Assembly (NCBI RefSeq): GCF_000400505.1
Contig: NZ_CM001857.1
Span: 655,032-719,031 of the forward strand
Reading direction: 5' to 3'
Length of the DNA: 64,000 nt
Source: Musicola paradisiaca NCPPB 2511
GTDB taxonomy: Bacteria; Pseudomonadota; Gammaproteobacteria; Enterobacterales; Enterobacteriaceae
Positions 10,441 through 22,755 of this stretch are shown in pieces. Both the position numbers and the translations under genes were made by a program. The number at the start of each line of letters is the position of its first letter. The stretch's first letter is position 1. Below the pieces are notes generated by a model. It ran no database searches, was not told where the DNA came from, and saw only the letters and a program-made list of their open reading frames with translations.

Positions 10441-11434
10441 TACGGTTAGCGATCATATGAATGGCAAGATTGAGTGCGGTACGGAAACTGCCTGGATCGG
10501 CGTTGCCGCTGGCGGCAAGCTCGAGGGCGGTACCGTGATCGACCGAGGTGCGGATAAAAGGCAACCCCAGCGTGATATTGACGGCGCGGCCGAAGCCCTG
10601 GTATTTCAGCACCGGCAGCCCCTGATCATGGTACATGGCCAGTACGGCGTCGGCGTGTTCCAGGTATTTGGGCTGGAACAGGGTATCCGCCGGTAACGGG
10701 CCGACCAACTGTATGCCGGCCTGGCGCAGTTCGTCCAGCGCCGGGATGATGACATCCAGCTCTTCCCGGCCCATATGGCCGCCTTCCCCGGCGTGAGGAT
10801 TCAGGCCGCAGACGTAGATGGTCGGTTGGGAAATGCCGAATTTACGCTGCAGGTCGTGGTGCAGAATGGAAATCACTTCATGCAGACTGGTACGGGTGAT
10901 AGCCTCTGACACCGCTTTCAACGGCAGATGCGTCGTCGCCAGTGCGACCCGCAGTTCTTCAGTCGCCAGCATCATCACCACGCGCGCACACTGGCTGCGA
11001 TCGGCAAAGAATTCAGTGTGGCCGGAGAAGGGGACACCGGCGTCATTGATAATGCCTTTATGCACCGGGCCGGTGATCAGCGCGGCGAATTCGCCGTTCA
11101 GGCACCCGTCGCAGGCGCGCGCCAAGGTTTCCACCACGTAGCGACTGTTGGCGACGTTCAACTGACCGGCAATAACCGTCTCCGTCGTAATGACCGGCAA
11201 CAGGGTCAGCGTGCCTGCCGCTTGCGGCCGGGCAGCGTCCTCGGGACGATAGTCACGCAGTGCCAGCGGCAGCCCCAACTGTAAAGCCCGGCTGAGCAAC
11301 AGTTCGGGATCGGCACAAACCACCAGTTCGATCGGCCATGCCTGTTGGGCCAGCATCACAATCAGATCGGGGCCAATCCCGGCGGGTTCGCCGGGCGTCA
11401 CCACGACTCGTTGGGTGATATTTTCCATCGACAT
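10433..11434 (-). CDS. pdxA: 4-hydroxythreonine-4-phosphate dehydrogenase
   Basis: Oxidises 4-phosphohydroxy-L-threonine in the DXP-dependent pathway to pyridoxal phosphate. The 333-aa product (329 usual) contains [13 protein letters not shown], the substrate-binding [12 protein letters not shown], the HTEFF segment and metal-ligand histidines in [12 protein letters not shown] and YHDQGLP. The ATG at 11434 shares its A with the TGA of surA, so the two are coupled; a second ATG six bases on (11428) would serve equally well. Confidence 0.96.
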   Translation of the reverse strand: MSMENITQRVVVTPGEPAGIGPDLIVMLAQQAWPIELVVCADPELLLSRALQLGLPLALRDYRPEDAARPQAAGTLTLLPVITTETVIAGQLNVANSRYVVETLARACDGCLNGEFAALITGPVHKGIINDAGVPFSGHTEFFADRSQCARVVMMLATEELRVALATTHLPLKAVSEAITRTSLHEVISILHHDLQRKFGISQPTIYVCGLNPHAGEGGHMGREELDVIIPALDELRQAGIQLVGPLPADTLFQPKYLEHADAVLAMYHDQGLPVLKYQGFGRAVNITLGLPFIRTSVDHGTALELAASGNADPGSFRTALNLAIHMIANRNE

Positions 11435-12735
11435 CAGTTTTGGCTCTGGCTCTGACTATCAAGGATTTTTACATAGGCTGAGGCGCGTTTTTCCTGCATC
11501 CAGGTTTGCGCTTCCTCGGCGAATTTACGATTGAACAACATGCGGTAAGCGCGTTCTTTCTGGGCGGCATCGGTTTTGTCCACCTGCCGGGTATCCAGCA
11601 ACTGGATCAAGTGCCAGCCAAAAGAAGAACGCACCGGGGCGCTGATTTCACCTTTCTTCAATTGCATCAGCGCATCGCGGAACGCCGGGTCATACATATC
11701 CGGCGATGCCCATCCCAAATCACCGCCCTGGTTGGCGGAGCCCGGATCCTGCGACAGCAGTTTCGCCTGAGCGGCAAAGCTGGTGCTGCCGCTCTTGATC
11801 TGTCGGGCGACATCTTCCAGTTTGGTGCGCGCTTGCGCGTCGTTCATCACGACGGACGTTTTCAGCAGAATGTGGCGTGCGTGCGTTTCAGTGACTGAAA
11901 TAGCCTGATTGCCGCCGCGGGTATCATTCACCCGCAGTATATGGAAGCCGACGCCGGAACGAATCGGGCCGATAACCTGGCCTTTCTCCGGGTTAGCCAG
12001 GCGTTCGGCGAACAACGACGGTAGCTCCTGCGGGCGGCCCCATCCCATCTGGCCGCCTTTCAACGCCTGCGGATCGGCCGAATAAGTGATGGCCAGCTTG
12101 CCGAAATCCGCGCCCTGACGCGCGTCTTTAACCAGCCGATTAGCCAGCGACTCGGCTTTGTCGACCTGCTCCTGGCTCGGGTTTTCCGGCAGCGGCAGCA
12201 GAATCTGGCTGAGGTTCACTTCTTTATCGCTGCCCTGGCTAGCGATCTGCTGGGCCAGAGCGTCCACTTCCTGCGGCAGGACGGTGACGCGGCGGCGCAC
12301 TTCGCTATTGCGCACGTCGGCAATTGTCATGTCCTTACGGATCTGGCTACGGTAGGTGTCGTAGTTGATGCCTTCTGCGGCCAGACGGCTGCGCAACTGA
12401 TCCAGGGTCATGTGGTTCTGCTGGGCGATATTGGCGATGGCGCGATCCAACTGATCGTCGGACACCTGGGCGCCCATCTTCTGCGCCATCTGCAGCACGA
12501 TGTTGTCCATGATCAGCCGTTCCAAAATCTGATGACGGAGGGTAGCGTCATCCGGTAACTGCTGACCGGATTCCTGCGAGTTCATTTTGACGGACTGCAT
12601 CAGACTATTGATATCACTTTCCAGAACCACGCCGTTATCCACCACTGCAGCGACTTTATCCATCACCTGCGGGGCGGCAAACACCGTGTTGGCACTTAAT
12701 GCCAGTCCCAGAATCAGCGTTCTCCAGTTCTTCAT
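11434..12735 (-). CDS. surA: Periplasmic chaperone / peptidyl-prolyl isomerase SurA
   Basis: Escorts unfolded outer-membrane proteins across the periplasm to the BAM complex, with LptD as a key client. The protein is 433 aa: a Sec signal peptide ending in ANTVFA (cleavage before APQVMDK), an N-terminal chaperone domain, then two parvulin domains (about 175-275 and 285-385, the second including [16 protein letters not shown]). The frame is open from 12750, but GGGAAAGG lies between that ATG and the one at 12735, which gives the family N-terminus [10 protein letters not shown], so I use 12735. It sits directly downstream of lptD. Confidence 0.96.
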   Translation of the reverse strand: MKNWRTLILGLALSANTVFAAPQVMDKVAAVVDNGVVLESDINSLMQSVKMNSQESGQQLPDDATLRHQILERLIMDNIVLQMAQKMGAQVSDDQLDRAIANIAQQNHMTLDQLRSRLAAEGINYDTYRSQIRKDMTIADVRNSEVRRRVTVLPQEVDALAQQIASQGSDKEVNLSQILLPLPENPSQEQVDKAESLANRLVKDARQGADFGKLAITYSADPQALKGGQMGWGRPQELPSLFAERLANPEKGQVIGPIRSGVGFHILRVNDTRGGNQAISVTETHARHILLKTSVVMNDAQARTKLEDVARQIKSGSTSFAAQAKLLSQDPGSANQGGDLGWASPDMYDPAFRDALMQLKKGEISAPVRSSFGWHLIQLLDTRQVDKTDAAQKERAYRMLFNRKFAEEAQTWMQEKRASAYVKILDSQSQSQN

Positions 12736-12833
12736 ACCTTTCCCATTCATTTCATCCGCACGGGCGGGTTGTCGGTTTAATCGTTACCGGTAGTTAGACG
12801 CTTATGGCAGCGAGAGTTCCCGGTATCACATCA

Positions 12834-15197
12834 TCAGAAAGCGCGTTGATAGGGCAAAATGCCGTTTTTGAGCATTTTGTCCGTTCCAAGGCCGTAGTTG
12901 CTGCTCAGACCGCGTAATTCGAAACTGAAACCTACCCTATTGTCGTAAACGCTTTGGCTGGTTGTGCTGTTCCATTTGGTGATCTTGCGCTCGTAACCGA
13001 CGTTGACCGCCCAGCAACAGGTGCTGTATTGCAAACCGACGAGTTGATCCGCAGGCTGGTTGGCTTTGACGTCATAGTAATAGGCGCCGACGATCGCCCA
13101 GCGATCGGACAACGGCCAGCTGCTGGTCACCCCCACCTGGGAGATACCTTGCTGGTAGCCAGGGTTGGTGATGTTGGGCAACATGGCCTGAATATATTCG
13201 GCGCTGGCAAAACGGTAGTTCAACTGGAACATCCGCTCGCCCCCGGCCCGGTATTCCAGCGCGGCATCACCCAGTGTGAAATCTTTCAGTCGATCGTCGT
13301 ATTGCAGACCGCCACGAACGCCCCAGTCGTCGGCAAACTTCCAGTAAGCGTCGCCGGCCCACGACAGGCTGCCGCGATCGTCGCTGTTATCGATGATGGA
13401 CGAGGTGCCGGTGCGCGGACGTTCAAAATAGTAAATCTGGCCGACAGAAGCGTTAAAGCGCTCGACTAATGCCTGATCGTAAAGGCGAGTAGTGACGCCG
13501 GTGGCTATCTGATTAGCGGAGGCGATGCGATCCAGGCCGCTGAAGGTGCGATCGCGGAACAACCCCGCGTAGTCGCTTTGCAGCAACGTCGAATCATAGG
13601 CGCGAGTGGAAGACTGATTACGATAAGGAACATAGAGATATTGGGCGCGGGGTTCCAGTGTCTGGGTGTACCCCTGCACCAGATCCATGTTGCGTTCGAA
13701 AACCATTTTGCCGTCGGCTTTATATTGCGGCATGACCCGGTTCACCGTCGCTTTCAACGGACTGGTGGGGTTATCGGCGTTATAGGTATCCAGATTATCC
13801 TGCTGATAGTGGGTCGCCATCAGTTTGGCTTCGGTGTTGAGACTCGCCCACTGGTTGGATAACGGCAGCGATAGCGTCGGCTCAACATGGACACGGGTTG
13901 CATCCGGCAGCGTCGGGTTGATGTTGGTAAATTTCGCGGCCTGACCATAAATGTGCAGATCGAAGGGACCGATATCATTCTGGTAATAATTGAGGTCGAG
14001 CTGCGGCATAGCCCGATAGATATCCCGGCTCGCCAGATTGCTGAAGACCTGGTACTGACGGGTCGACACGGTAGCGTTCCAGTTTCTTTCGGCATAACCC
14101 ATGCTGAATTTCTGCGTCGCATAACCATCGGTGGTGTTGCCGTAGACGGAGTCGAGGTCGGTGAAGTAGGTTTGATCGCTAACTTTGGTGTAGTCGACGT
14201 TGAAACGCCAAACCTGATTCATGACGCCGGCATGTTGCCAGTGAAACAGCCAGCGGGTGTAGTTATCGTCCGTGCCGTATACCGAAGGATTGGCTTTGAC
14301 GTCGCGGCGGTACTGCTTATCGTCCGGCAGCCAATCGAATTCGATCTGGCCCAGGCCCGGCTGCGTCAGATAGCGGAACTCGTTTTGCCACTGTAGCCCG
14401 CGCTTGGTCTGCACATGCGGTGTAATGGTGGCATCATAGTTCGGCGCAATGTTCCAGTAATACGGCGTAATAAGCTCAAAGCCGTTTCTGCTGCCATACT
14501 TGGCATTGGGGATCAGGAAACCGGAGCGGCGCTTGTTGCCGATGGGAAGTTGCAGGTAAGGGCTGTAGAACACGGGAACGCCGGCAATACGAAAGCGTGC
14601 GTTCCAGATTTCAGCCACTTCTTCCTGACGATCCTGAATCACTTCCGAACCGACCACACTCCAGCTATCATCACCCGGCAAACAAGAGGTGAAGGAGCCG
14701 TGATCTAAAATAGTGTACCGGCTGTTTTCACGCAGTTTCATGATGTCTGCGTCGCCGCGGCCCTGACGCCCGACCATCTGGTAGGTGCCGTCGTAAACGT
14801 CGGTATCTTTGGTATTCAGGTTGGACCAGGCTTTCGGGCCGGTCAGAATGACTTGGTTGTCATCGTAATGCACATCGCCAGTGGCCGTGACGGTACGCAG
14901 AGGCGTGTTTTTATCCTTGCCTTGCTGTTGATCCAACTGAACCTGCTGGGCGTTGAGTACGCTGTTGCCCTGCTCGACGTTCACATTACCCGTGAAAATG
15001 GCGTTATTAGGGTAGTTGGCTTGCGACTGATCGGCCTGAATATGTACAGGTAACTGATTGGTATCACCGGTAACGAGCGGGCGGTTATATACAGGAATGC
15101 CCAACATACACTGAGAGGCAAGATCGGCCAGCGCGTGCTGGCTGTATAGCGCTGACCAGATTAACGAGGCCAGCAGAGTTGGGAAACGTTTTTTCAT
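12834..15197 (-). CDS. lptD: LPS-assembly outer-membrane protein LptD
   Basis: The large beta-barrel that, with LptE, inserts lipopolysaccharide into the outer leaflet of the outer membrane. The protein is 787 aa (784 in E. coli). It has a signal peptide ([13 protein letters not shown] to HALA), an N-terminal OstA/LptA-like jellyroll (about 55-170), and a long barrel with many aromatic alternating strands ending [20 protein letters not shown]. Disulphide cysteines are visible near the N-terminus (ASQCML), in FTSCLPG, and in the adjacent pair STCCWAV, the four-Cys pattern of the family. The frame extends 29 codons further upstream, but MKKRFPTLL is the conserved start. Confidence 0.97.
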   Translation of the reverse strand: MKKRFPTLLASLIWSALYSQHALADLASQCMLGIPVYNRPLVTGDTNQLPVHIQADQSQANYPNNAIFTGNVNVEQGNSVLNAQQVQLDQQQGKDKNTPLRTVTATGDVHYDDNQVILTGPKAWSNLNTKDTDVYDGTYQMVGRQGRGDADIMKLRENSRYTILDHGSFTSCLPGDDSWSVVGSEVIQDRQEEVAEIWNARFRIAGVPVFYSPYLQLPIGNKRRSGFLIPNAKYGSRNGFELITPYYWNIAPNYDATITPHVQTKRGLQWQNEFRYLTQPGLGQIEFDWLPDDKQYRRDVKANPSVYGTDDNYTRWLFHWQHAGVMNQVWRFNVDYTKVSDQTYFTDLDSVYGNTTDGYATQKFSMGYAERNWNATVSTRQYQVFSNLASRDIYRAMPQLDLNYYQNDIGPFDLHIYGQAAKFTNINPTLPDATRVHVEPTLSLPLSNQWASLNTEAKLMATHYQQDNLDTYNADNPTSPLKATVNRVMPQYKADGKMVFERNMDLVQGYTQTLEPRAQYLYVPYRNQSSTRAYDSTLLQSDYAGLFRDRTFSGLDRIASANQIATGVTTRLYDQALVERFNASVGQIYYFERPRTGTSSIIDNSDDRGSLSWAGDAYWKFADDWGVRGGLQYDDRLKDFTLGDAALEYRAGGERMFQLNYRFASAEYIQAMLPNITNPGYQQGISQVGVTSSWPLSDRWAIVGAYYYDVKANQPADQLVGLQYSTCCWAVNVGYERKITKWNSTTSQSVYDNRVGFSFELRGLSSNYGLGTDKMLKNGILPYQRAF

Positions 15198-15382
15198 ACT
15201 CGGTATCAGGTGTTCCGTCATCAAAGGCGTCATGCCGGCAAACGGCCAGAGACTATCGCATGTTCTGGTCTGGTGCCAGCGCAAATCCCCGCCGTTTTCG
15301 CGATGTTGCCGTTAGGAGCAAAGATAAATGACGGGTATGATAAAGCAATTTTTGGCCGACGGCATGGGGATTTGAGGAGTAT

Positions 15383-16300
15383 ATGCAGTATTGGGGAAAG
15401 TTGCTGGGACTGGTACTGGGGATCATGTCCAGTGCCGGGGTCGGCGGGATAATCATCGGGGTGGTGCTGGGTCATTTATTTGACCGGGCCCGTCGATCCC
15501 GTCCGCGCGACTTTTTTACTGCTCAGGCCACACGTCAGGCGTTGTTCTGCCTGACGACGTTCCAGGCCATGGGGCACCTCACCAAGTCCAAAGGGCGGGT
15601 GACGGAGGCTGATATCCGCATTGCCACCAAAATGATGGATCATCTCGAACTGTTCGGCGAAGCGCGTGCCGCCGCGCAGCAGGCATTCCGCGAAGGCAAG
15701 GCCAACCAGTTCCCGATGCGCAATAAATTGCGGAAATTGCGCGATGCCTGCATCGGTCGTTTTGATCTGATTCGTATGTTTCTTGAGATTCAATTACAGG
15801 TAGCGTTTGTCGATGGGGCTCTGCATCCGAATGAGCGCCGGTTGCTGTATGTTTTCGCCGATGAGTTGGGCGTAACGCGCGAACAGTTCGAGCTGTTCAT
15901 GCGCAATATGGAGCGTAGCGGCCATGCCCATCAGTCGGGCCAGAAATCGAGTTCCCAGAACAGTAGCTACCAGTCGCGACAGAATGGTTATCAGTCCCGG
16001 CAGAACAACAAATCCTACCAACGGCGCAACCAGTCTCATGGCGGTCAGTCGTATGGACAACGTCCGCCGATGTCGTCGCGCGGGCCGACCATTGAAAGCG
16101 CATGTCGGACGCTGGGAGTGCGCCCCAGCGATGACGCTGTGACGGTTAAACGCGCTTACCGCAAGCTGATGAGTGAACATCATCCGGACAAAATGATGGG
16201 GAAAGGGCTCTCTCCCCGCATGATCGACATAGCCAAACGTAAGGCGCAGGATATTCAGGCCGCCTATGAGTTTCTCAAAACCCACAACTTTTCCCGCTGA
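15383..16300 (+). CDS. djlA: Membrane-anchored DnaJ-like co-chaperone DjlA
   Basis: An inner-membrane J-domain protein that stimulates DnaK and can activate the Rcs envelope-stress phosphorelay. A single N-terminal membrane helix (about 7-30, [20 protein letters not shown]) is followed by the TerB-like domain (about 50-175). Then comes a Ser/Gln/Asn/Tyr-rich linker and the C-terminal J domain with the HPD motif in SEHHPDKMM. At 305 aa it is longer than E. coli DjlA (271 aa), and the extra length lies in the linker. It is divergent from lptD; GAGGAG just before the ATG supports the start. Confidence 0.95.
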   Translation: MQYWGKLLGLVLGIMSSAGVGGIIIGVVLGHLFDRARRSRPRDFFTAQATRQALFCLTTFQAMGHLTKSKGRVTEADIRIATKMMDHLELFGEARAAAQQAFREGKANQFPMRNKLRKLRDACIGRFDLIRMFLEIQLQVAFVDGALHPNERRLLYVFADELGVTREQFELFMRNMERSGHAHQSGQKSSSQNSSYQSRQNGYQSRQNNKSYQRRNQSHGGQSYGQRPPMSSRGPTIESACRTLGVRPSDDAVTVKRAYRKLMSEHHPDKMMGKGLSPRMIDIAKRKAQDIQAAYEFLKTHNFSR

Positions 16301-16349
16301 TTCGCTCTCCGCCGCTTCGTTCTTTTGATTGATCCTGATTGATCCGTAT

Positions 16350-17003
16350 TCAGAAATCCGCTTCGCAGCGAAAATGCATCGGCGTATGAAATGCCGGATG
16401 GGTGATGACCAGCTCCTGCGCGTGCAGCAGCAGGCGGGGCGCCATGGCTTTGGCGTCGGGGTGGGCATAGAAACCATCTCCCAGAATAGGATGTCCCAAC
16501 GCCAGCATATGCACCCGTAGCTGATGGGAGCGGCCGGTTATCGGCATCAGCTTCACGCGGGTGGTGCCATCGGCGTCGCGTGCAAGCACCTGGTAGGCGG
16601 TTTGCGCCGGTTTCCCCTGTTCGAAGCAGACTTTCTGGCGTGGGCGGTTGGGCCAGTCACAGATCAACGGCAGATCCACCAGCCCTTCATCCTGCGCCAT
16701 ATGTCCCCATACGCGGGCAAGGTACGATTTCTTCGGTTCGCGCTCGCGGAACTGGCGTTTCAGTTCGCGCTCGGCGGCTTTGGTCAACGCCACGACCATG
16801 ACGCCGCTGGTCGCCATATCCAGACGATGTACGGATTCGGCCGTCGGGATGTCGGCCTGGATCCGGCTCATGATGCTGTCTTTATGCTCGTCGGCGCGAC
16901 CAGGCACCGACAGCAATCCGCTGGGTTTATTGACCACAATGATGTGTTGATCCTGATACAGAACATGTAGCCAGGGATCGCGCGGAGGATTGTAAGGTTC
17001 CAT
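16350..17003 (-). CDS. rluA: Dual-specificity rRNA/tRNA pseudouridine synthase RluA
   Basis: Makes pseudouridine at 23S rRNA position 746 and at position 32 of several tRNAs. The protein is 217 aa. The catalytic aspartate is in HRLDMATSGVMV (about 59-70). Other family motifs are IIVVNKPSGLLSVPG and the RSHQLRVHMLALGHPILGD block. It lies 53 nt downstream of rapA on the same strand and is tail to tail with djlA, as in E. coli. Confidence 0.96.
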   Translation of the reverse strand: MEPYNPPRDPWLHVLYQDQHIIVVNKPSGLLSVPGRADEHKDSIMSRIQADIPTAESVHRLDMATSGVMVVALTKAAERELKRQFREREPKKSYLARVWGHMAQDEGLVDLPLICDWPNRPRQKVCFEQGKPAQTAYQVLARDADGTTRVKLMPITGRSHQLRVHMLALGHPILGDGFYAHPDAKAMAPRLLLHAQELVITHPAFHTPMHFRCEADF

Positions 17004-17056
17004 GCTGACTCCAGAAACACGGCGGGAATAGCCCCGCCGCGTAAAGGCAAACCGGA

Positions 17057-19960
17057 TTACTGGTGGGAAACCACCACCAGACGGATGGCATCCAGCCGCC
17101 AGGTGGCCTGCTGCAGATTGAGCAGCACCTGCTCGCGCTGATTCTCCAGCGCTTCCAGCTCGTCGTCACGAATATTCGGATTCACGGCTTTCAACGCCTC
17201 AAGCCGAGCCAGCTCGCGGCGTAATTGCGTTTCGGCCTGGCGCTTCGCGTCGTCGATCAGCGTCTGCGCCTGTGCTTCCACCAGCGGTTCGGCTTTCTGC
17301 AGCATGTCGTGTACCTCGTTCTGCACCGCATTGACCAGTTTGCTGGAAGTATGGCGGTTAACCGCGTTTAACTGACGGTTAAAACTTTCGAACTCCACCT
17401 GCGCCGCCAGATTGGTGCCTTTGCGATCCAGCAGCAGACGGATCGGCGTCGGCGGTAGGAAGCGAGTCAGCTGCAATGCTCTGGGCGCTTGCGCTTCCAC
17501 CACATAAACCAGTTCCGCCAACAGGGTGCCGACCGGCAACGCTTTGTTTTTCAACAGAGAAACGGCACAACTGCCGACTTCGCCGGAGAGCACCAGATCC
17601 AGCCCGTTGCGGATCAACGGGTGCTCCCAACTGACAAACTGCGCATCCTCGCGGGATAACGCGCGATCGCGGTCGAACGTGATGGTGCAGCCGTCTTGCG
17701 GCAGGCCGGGGAAATCCGGCACCAGCATGTGGTCGGACGGCGTCAGCACGATCAAGCTGTCGCTGCGATCGTCCTGATGCACGCCGACGATATCGAACAG
17801 GTTCAGCGCGAAATTAACCAGCTCGACGTCGTTATCCTGTTCGGCGATGGTGGTCGCCAGTGTTTGAGCATCCTCGCCGCCGTTGGAGTGCATTTCCAGC
17901 AGCCGGTCGCGCCCTTGTTCCAGTTGCGCCTTCAGCGTGTCGTGTTGCTGGCGGCAGGTGCGGATAAAATCGTCCAACCCTTCCTGCTGCGCCGGGTTGC
18001 CGAGCAACGTGAGCAATTGTTCGTAATGGCTGTCGTAAATGGTGCGGCCGGTGGGGCAGGTATGTTCGAAGGCGTCCAGCCCTTCGTGATACCAGCGCAC
18101 CAACATCGCCTGCGCCGTGCTCTCTAAATACGGCACCAGAATCTGGATTTCGCGGCTTTGGCCGATGCGATCGAGGCGGCCGATCCGCTGTTCTAGCAGA
18201 TCCGGGTTGAACGGCAGATCGAACATGATCAGATGGCTGGCGAACTGGAAATTGCGCCCTTCGGAGCCGATTTCGGAACAGATCAACACCTGCGCGCCCT
18301 CTTCTTCAGAAGCGAAGTAGGCGGCGGCGCGGTCGCGCTCCAGGATCGACAAGCCTTCGTGGAACACCGCGGCGCGGATGGCTTCGCGGGTACGCAGCAC
18401 CTGCTCCAGTTGCAGCGCGGTGGCGGCTTTGGCACAGATGACCAGCACTTTTTCGTCGCGGTGGCTGGTCAGGTATTCCAGTATCCACTCGACGCGCGGA
18501 TCGAAGCTCCACCAGGTGGCGTTGTCGTCTTCGAACTGCTGGTAAATCTGTTCCGGGTACAGCATGTCGCGCGCGCGATCCTCCTCCGATTTACGGGCAT
18601 TCATGATGCCGGAAACGCGGATGGCGGTCTGATACTGGGCGGGGAGCGGCAGCTTGATTTGGTGCAACACACGCTGCGGGAAGCCTTTGACGCCCTGGCG
18701 GGTGTTGCGGAATAGCACACGGCTAGTGCCGTGGCGATCCATCAACATGGCGATAAGTTCTTTGCGGGCTGTATCGCTGTCGTCACTGTTGCTGGAAATG
18801 GCTTTCAGCAACGGCTCGATATCCTGCTCGCCCAGCATGTCGCCGAGAGCGTTGCGATCGGCATCGCTGACAGGGTTGCCGCTCAACAGTAGCGTCACCG
18901 CGTCGGCGACCGGACGATACTGCTGTTGTTCGGCGATGAATTCGCGGTAATCGTGAAAACGATCCGGATCGAGCAGGCGCAAGCGGGCGAAGTGGCTTTC
19001 CTGGCCGAGCTGTTCCGGCGTTGCGGTCAACAGCAGAACGGCGGGAATCACGCGCGCCAGACGTTCGATAGCTTTATAGCCGGCGCTCGGCGCCTCTTCG
19101 CTCCAGGCCAGATGATGGGCTTCGTCTACTACCAGCAGATCCCAGTCAGCGTCCATCAGGTGCTCGAAGCGGGACGGATTGCGGCGCACGAAATCCAGCG
19201 AGCAGATGATGAGTTGCTCGGTTTCAAACGGGTTATCCGTGTCGAGGCGGGCCTCGGCATAGCGTTCGTCGTCGAACAGGGAAAACAGCAGGTTGAAACG
19301 GCGCAGCATTTCCACCAGCCACTGGTGCTGCAAGGTTTCCGGCACCACGATCAACACACGTTCGGCGCGGCCGGACAGCAATTGCTGATGGATAATCATC
19401 CCGGCTTCGATGGTTTTCCCCAAGCCCACTTCATCCGCCAGCAGCACGCGCGGTGCATGACGCTGGCCGACTTCACGGGCGATGTGGAGCTGGTGCGGGA
19501 TCAGGCTGGCGCGCATGCCGCGCAGGCCGCCCCAGGGTTGCAGCGCCTGTTCATGCAGGTGGCGACGCGCGCGATAGCGCAGGGCGAAACGATCCATGCG
19601 ATCGATCTGGCCGGCGAACAGGCGATCCTGCGGCTTATTGAACGTGAGCTTGCTGTCGAGCAGCACTTCCCTCAGCTCAGCGGCGCTGTCGTCGTCCTGA
19701 CGGCGGCCGATGTAAGTGCGCAATCCGTTTTCGTCACGCACTTCTTCGACCTTCAATTGCCAGCCGTCGTGACTGGTGACGGTATCGCCCGGATTGAACA
19801 TCACGCGAGTGATGGGGGCGTCGGTTCTGGAGTAGAGGCGGTTTTCGCCGCTGGCCGGGAAGAGCAGGGTAATCATCCGGGCGTCTACCGCCACGACCGT
19901 CCCCAATCCTAAATCGCTTTCTGTGTCGCTAATCCAGCGTTGACCAAGTGTAAAAGGCAT
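17057..19960 (-). CDS. rapA: RNA polymerase-associated Swi2/Snf2 ATPase RapA
   Basis: Binds RNA polymerase and recycles it after termination, using ATP. The protein is 967 aa, one residue shorter than E. coli. Order of parts: two N-terminal Tudor-like domains (to about 110), the Swi2/Snf2 helicase core with [15 protein letters not shown] (motif I) and DEAHHL (motif II), the C-terminal helicase lobe with [14 protein letters not shown] and [11 protein letters not shown], then spacer domains and a coiled C-terminus. The frame is open for 55 codons upstream, but [18 protein letters not shown] is the invariant family start. Also called hepA. Confidence 0.97.
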   Translation of the reverse strand: MPFTLGQRWISDTESDLGLGTVVAVDARMITLLFPASGENRLYSRTDAPITRVMFNPGDTVTSHDGWQLKVEEVRDENGLRTYIGRRQDDDSAAELREVLLDSKLTFNKPQDRLFAGQIDRMDRFALRYRARRHLHEQALQPWGGLRGMRASLIPHQLHIAREVGQRHAPRVLLADEVGLGKTIEAGMIIHQQLLSGRAERVLIVVPETLQHQWLVEMLRRFNLLFSLFDDERYAEARLDTDNPFETEQLIICSLDFVRRNPSRFEHLMDADWDLLVVDEAHHLAWSEEAPSAGYKAIERLARVIPAVLLLTATPEQLGQESHFARLRLLDPDRFHDYREFIAEQQQYRPVADAVTLLLSGNPVSDADRNALGDMLGEQDIEPLLKAISSNSDDSDTARKELIAMLMDRHGTSRVLFRNTRQGVKGFPQRVLHQIKLPLPAQYQTAIRVSGIMNARKSEEDRARDMLYPEQIYQQFEDDNATWWSFDPRVEWILEYLTSHRDEKVLVICAKAATALQLEQVLRTREAIRAAVFHEGLSILERDRAAAYFASEEEGAQVLICSEIGSEGRNFQFASHLIMFDLPFNPDLLEQRIGRLDRIGQSREIQILVPYLESTAQAMLVRWYHEGLDAFEHTCPTGRTIYDSHYEQLLTLLGNPAQQEGLDDFIRTCRQQHDTLKAQLEQGRDRLLEMHSNGGEDAQTLATTIAEQDNDVELVNFALNLFDIVGVHQDDRSDSLIVLTPSDHMLVPDFPGLPQDGCTITFDRDRALSREDAQFVSWEHPLIRNGLDLVLSGEVGSCAVSLLKNKALPVGTLLAELVYVVEAQAPRALQLTRFLPPTPIRLLLDRKGTNLAAQVEFESFNRQLNAVNRHTSSKLVNAVQNEVHDMLQKAEPLVEAQAQTLIDDAKRQAETQLRRELARLEALKAVNPNIRDDELEALENQREQVLLNLQQATWRLDAIRLVVVSHQ

Positions 19961-20323
19961 AAATCTAACTCGATACTCGTCGTTGTAGATGAAAGTCAGG
20001 AACTGTTTATTGTTCGGCAACGGCCCCAAATCCGGCAACACCCTGCCTACCGCGGCTGCCGCGGTTTGTTTCGTATTGTGAGAGTGGCTGTTCCGGTTCC
20101 GTTTTCGCGTCGGTGGCAGCGCCATGCTTCGCGCTTCGGCCTGTTAGCAGCGAGAACACCGGATCACGTTTCTCCAGGAACGTCTGATCCTTGCAAGTTC
20201 ATACATTCCTGGCGATGAAGCGACGGTTTTGGCGAGCAAACCGGATATTCAGGGACATAACCTAAAGGGGCGCTATGGTACTGGATAGGGGCCGGTTCGT
20301 CACCTGCCAACCGCCAACGAACA
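19961..20323. other. Intergenic between polB and rapA (363 nt)
   Basis: Must carry the rapA promoter near 19970-20030 (minus strand), though no strong -35/-10 pair stands out. A 7-bp perfect stem ACCGCGG/CCGCGGT (20049-20065) is followed on the plus strand by TTTGTTT, terminator-like but with no plus-strand gene before it. A second inverted repeat GTTCGT/ACGAAC (20295-20322) lies just past the polB stop and may be part of its terminator. I see no gene. Confidence 0.4.
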
Positions 20324-22696
20324 TCAAAAGAGCCCCAATTGTCCGGTAATCAGTGTAGCAAAGTCGTCGTGCAGGAAGGGCAGAATCGCATCGGCCACCG
20401 GCTGCAGTTGTTTTTCCACATAATGCTGATAGTCCAGCGCTGAGTGGCGGTTTTCCAGCGGTTCCGGGCCGTTGACGGTGATCACGTAGCTGATCCAACC
20501 GCCGTTCTGATACTGAAGCGGGCGATCGTGACGCCGGTTGTAATCGTCCGCCAGCCGGGCGGCGCGCACTTGCGGCGGAACATTGCGCTGGTAGTCGTCC
20601 AGGCGGTGGCGCAGCCGTTTACGGTATACCAGCAGGTCATCCCATGCGCCGCGCAGGGTGTTGTCCACGTATTCCCGCATCCACTCCTGATAGGGCTCCC
20701 GGTGGAAAATGCGCCAGTACAGCTGCTGCTGGAACTGTTGCGCCAGCGGTGTCCAGTCGCTACGCACCGTCTCCAACCCTTTGAACACCATTTCCTCGCC
20801 TGCGGGGGTATGGATAAGCCCGGCATAGCGTTTTTTACTGCCCTGTTCGGCGCCGCGGATGGTGGGCATCAGAAAACGGTGAAAGTGGGTTTCGTATTCC
20901 AGCTCCAGCGCGCTGACCAGCCCGTGCTGCTGGTGCAGATGCTGTTGCCACCATTGGTTGACGAACGTCGTCAGTGCACGACCGATGGCGTCGGCCTCTT
21001 CGGCGCGGTGGGCGCGATTGAGCCAGACAAACGTGGAATCGGTATCGCCGTAAATCACCTGATAACCCTGTGACTCAATCAGTGTGCGGGTCTGGCGCAT
21101 GATTTCATGGCCGCGCAAGGTAATCGAGGAGGCGAGCCTCGGGTCGAAGAAGCGACAGCCGCTGGAGCCCAGCACGCCGTAGAAGGCATTCATGATGATT
21201 TTCAACGCCTGCGACAGCGGTTTATTGCCGTCGCGCTTGGCGGCGTCGCGTTCGTGCCAGATAGATTCGACGATGGCGGGCAGGCAGTGATGGCGGCGGG
21301 AAAACCAGGCACCGCGGAAGCCGGCGACGGCATGCTGTTCGTCCGGACAATTCAGCCCCGTCACCAGCCCGACCGGGTCGATCAAAAAGGTGCGGATGAT
21401 CGAGGGATACAGGCTTTTGTAGTCCAGCACCAGTACCGAATCATACAAACCGGGGCGAGAATCCATCACATAACCGCCGGGGCTTCCCTCCGGCGGCACC
21501 TCCCCCAGATTGGGGGCGACAAAACCGGCGCGGTGCATCCGGGGCAGATACAGATGGGTGAACGCCGCCACGGATCCACCGCTGCGATCGGCGGATAACC
21601 CGGTGACGCTGGCCCGTTCCAGCAGAAAGGGGAGTAACTGGGTTTTATCGAAAATGCGAGTGACCAGTTCGCAGTCTTTCAGGTTGTAACGGGCCAGCGC
21701 CGGTTTATCTCGGGCGAAACGCCCCTCGATTTCATCAAGCCGTTGGTAAGGGTTATCGCTGGCTTTGCCTTCGCCCAACAGCGACTGGGCGACAAATTCC
21801 AGGCTGAACGAGGCGAAGTTCCAGGTGGCGGATTTCAGCGCCTCAATGCCGTCGACGATCAACCGGCCCGCGGCACCGGCGAAAAAGTGGTTTTGCCGGT
21901 AGCCGTGCTCGCGCCACTCCAGCGCCTGGCCGCCGCGCCCCAGCAATAACGGCATGCGGTAACGCTCGGCGTGTTGTTGCAGCACCCGCAGGTCGAACTG
22001 CACCAGATTCCAGCCGATAATCGCGTCCGGGTCGTGGGTTTGCACCCACTGGTTGAGTTTTTCCAGCAGTTGCGGGCGGCTGGCGACGTACTCCAGCGTC
22101 AGATCGCCGGTATCGTCGGCGTTGCCGTTTTCCGGCCCCAGCATAAAAACCTGGCGCTGGCCGCAGCCTTCCAGCCCGATGCAATACAGCTCGCCGTGAC
22201 GGCTGGTTTCAATATCCAGCGACACGGTGCGCAGCGACGGGCGGTAATCCGGCGCCGGTTTCAGCCGGGCCTGTTCGATAAGACCGCCCGGCCGCTCGTC
22301 GCCGCTGAACCAGACCGGCGCGGTGATGAAACGTTCCATCAGAAAACGCTCCGGCGGGCGGATATCCGCCTCGTAAACCGGGATACCCGCTTCTTGCAGC
22401 GTTTTCTCCAGCCGCAGCAACTGGCGATACTGCGCGCAGTAGAGCCCCAACAGCGCTTCATGGCGGAAACTGTGCAACGCCAGCGGGCGCAATTGGCAGT
22501 GTTTTTCACCGTTGAGCAGGCGCGAAATCTGCGCCTGATGTTGCAGCGGAACGAACGCCACCGCTTGTTGCAGCGGCAGGCGCACGCGACGAGGGCCGTC
22601 ATCGGTAGCGAGCCAGAGCTCAACCTGAATGCCGGACGGCGTATCCTGCCAGTGGCGGGTAAGTACGAATCCCTGACGCAACTCGGTGTTTGTCAT
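20324..22696 (-). CDS. polB: DNA polymerase II
   Basis: The SOS-inducible family B polymerase with proofreading, used in replication restart and translesion synthesis. The 790-aa product (783 in E. coli) contains the 3'-5' exonuclease motif [11 protein letters not shown] (about 160-170), the ExoII region [14 protein letters not shown], polymerase motif [16 protein letters not shown], the [13 protein letters not shown] motif B, and motif [10 protein letters not shown] with both catalytic aspartates. It is transcribed alone. A degenerate LexA-like palindrome lies 40-59 nt upstream of the ATG, in line with SOS control of polB (dinA) in E. coli. Confidence 0.97.
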   Translation of the reverse strand: MTNTELRQGFVLTRHWQDTPSGIQVELWLATDDGPRRVRLPLQQAVAFVPLQHQAQISRLLNGEKHCQLRPLALHSFRHEALLGLYCAQYRQLLRLEKTLQEAGIPVYEADIRPPERFLMERFITAPVWFSGDERPGGLIEQARLKPAPDYRPSLRTVSLDIETSRHGELYCIGLEGCGQRQVFMLGPENGNADDTGDLTLEYVASRPQLLEKLNQWVQTHDPDAIIGWNLVQFDLRVLQQHAERYRMPLLLGRGGQALEWREHGYRQNHFFAGAAGRLIVDGIEALKSATWNFASFSLEFVAQSLLGEGKASDNPYQRLDEIEGRFARDKPALARYNLKDCELVTRIFDKTQLLPFLLERASVTGLSADRSGGSVAAFTHLYLPRMHRAGFVAPNLGEVPPEGSPGGYVMDSRPGLYDSVLVLDYKSLYPSIIRTFLIDPVGLVTGLNCPDEQHAVAGFRGAWFSRRHHCLPAIVESIWHERDAAKRDGNKPLSQALKIIMNAFYGVLGSSGCRFFDPRLASSITLRGHEIMRQTRTLIESQGYQVIYGDTDSTFVWLNRAHRAEEADAIGRALTTFVNQWWQQHLHQQHGLVSALELEYETHFHRFLMPTIRGAEQGSKKRYAGLIHTPAGEEMVFKGLETVRSDWTPLAQQFQQQLYWRIFHREPYQEWMREYVDNTLRGAWDDLLVYRKRLRHRLDDYQRNVPPQVRAARLADDYNRRHDRPLQYQNGGWISYVITVNGPEPLENRHSALDYQHYVEKQLQPVADAILPFLHDDFATLITGQLGLF

Positions 22697-22735
22697 GGCG
22701 CGTTGTGCGGTAGATAGTAGAAATGACGAGGCAGA

Positions 22736-22755
22736 GTATGGTTATGCATACAGTA
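22736..22755 (-). promoter_or_regulatory. Candidate LexA (SOS) box upstream of polB
   Basis: One half of the 20-bp element (ATACAGTA) is a perfect LexA half-site, while the other half is degenerate (13 of 20 positions match the ideal palindrome). The position, 40-59 nt before the polB ATG, is right for an operator, and E. coli polB is LexA-regulated. The call is an inference from one good half-site. Confidence 0.4.

Noticed and set aside
9295-10449. 384-codon open frame opposite apaG and rsmA
   Set aside because: Crosses two well-supported genes and shows no recognisable domain.
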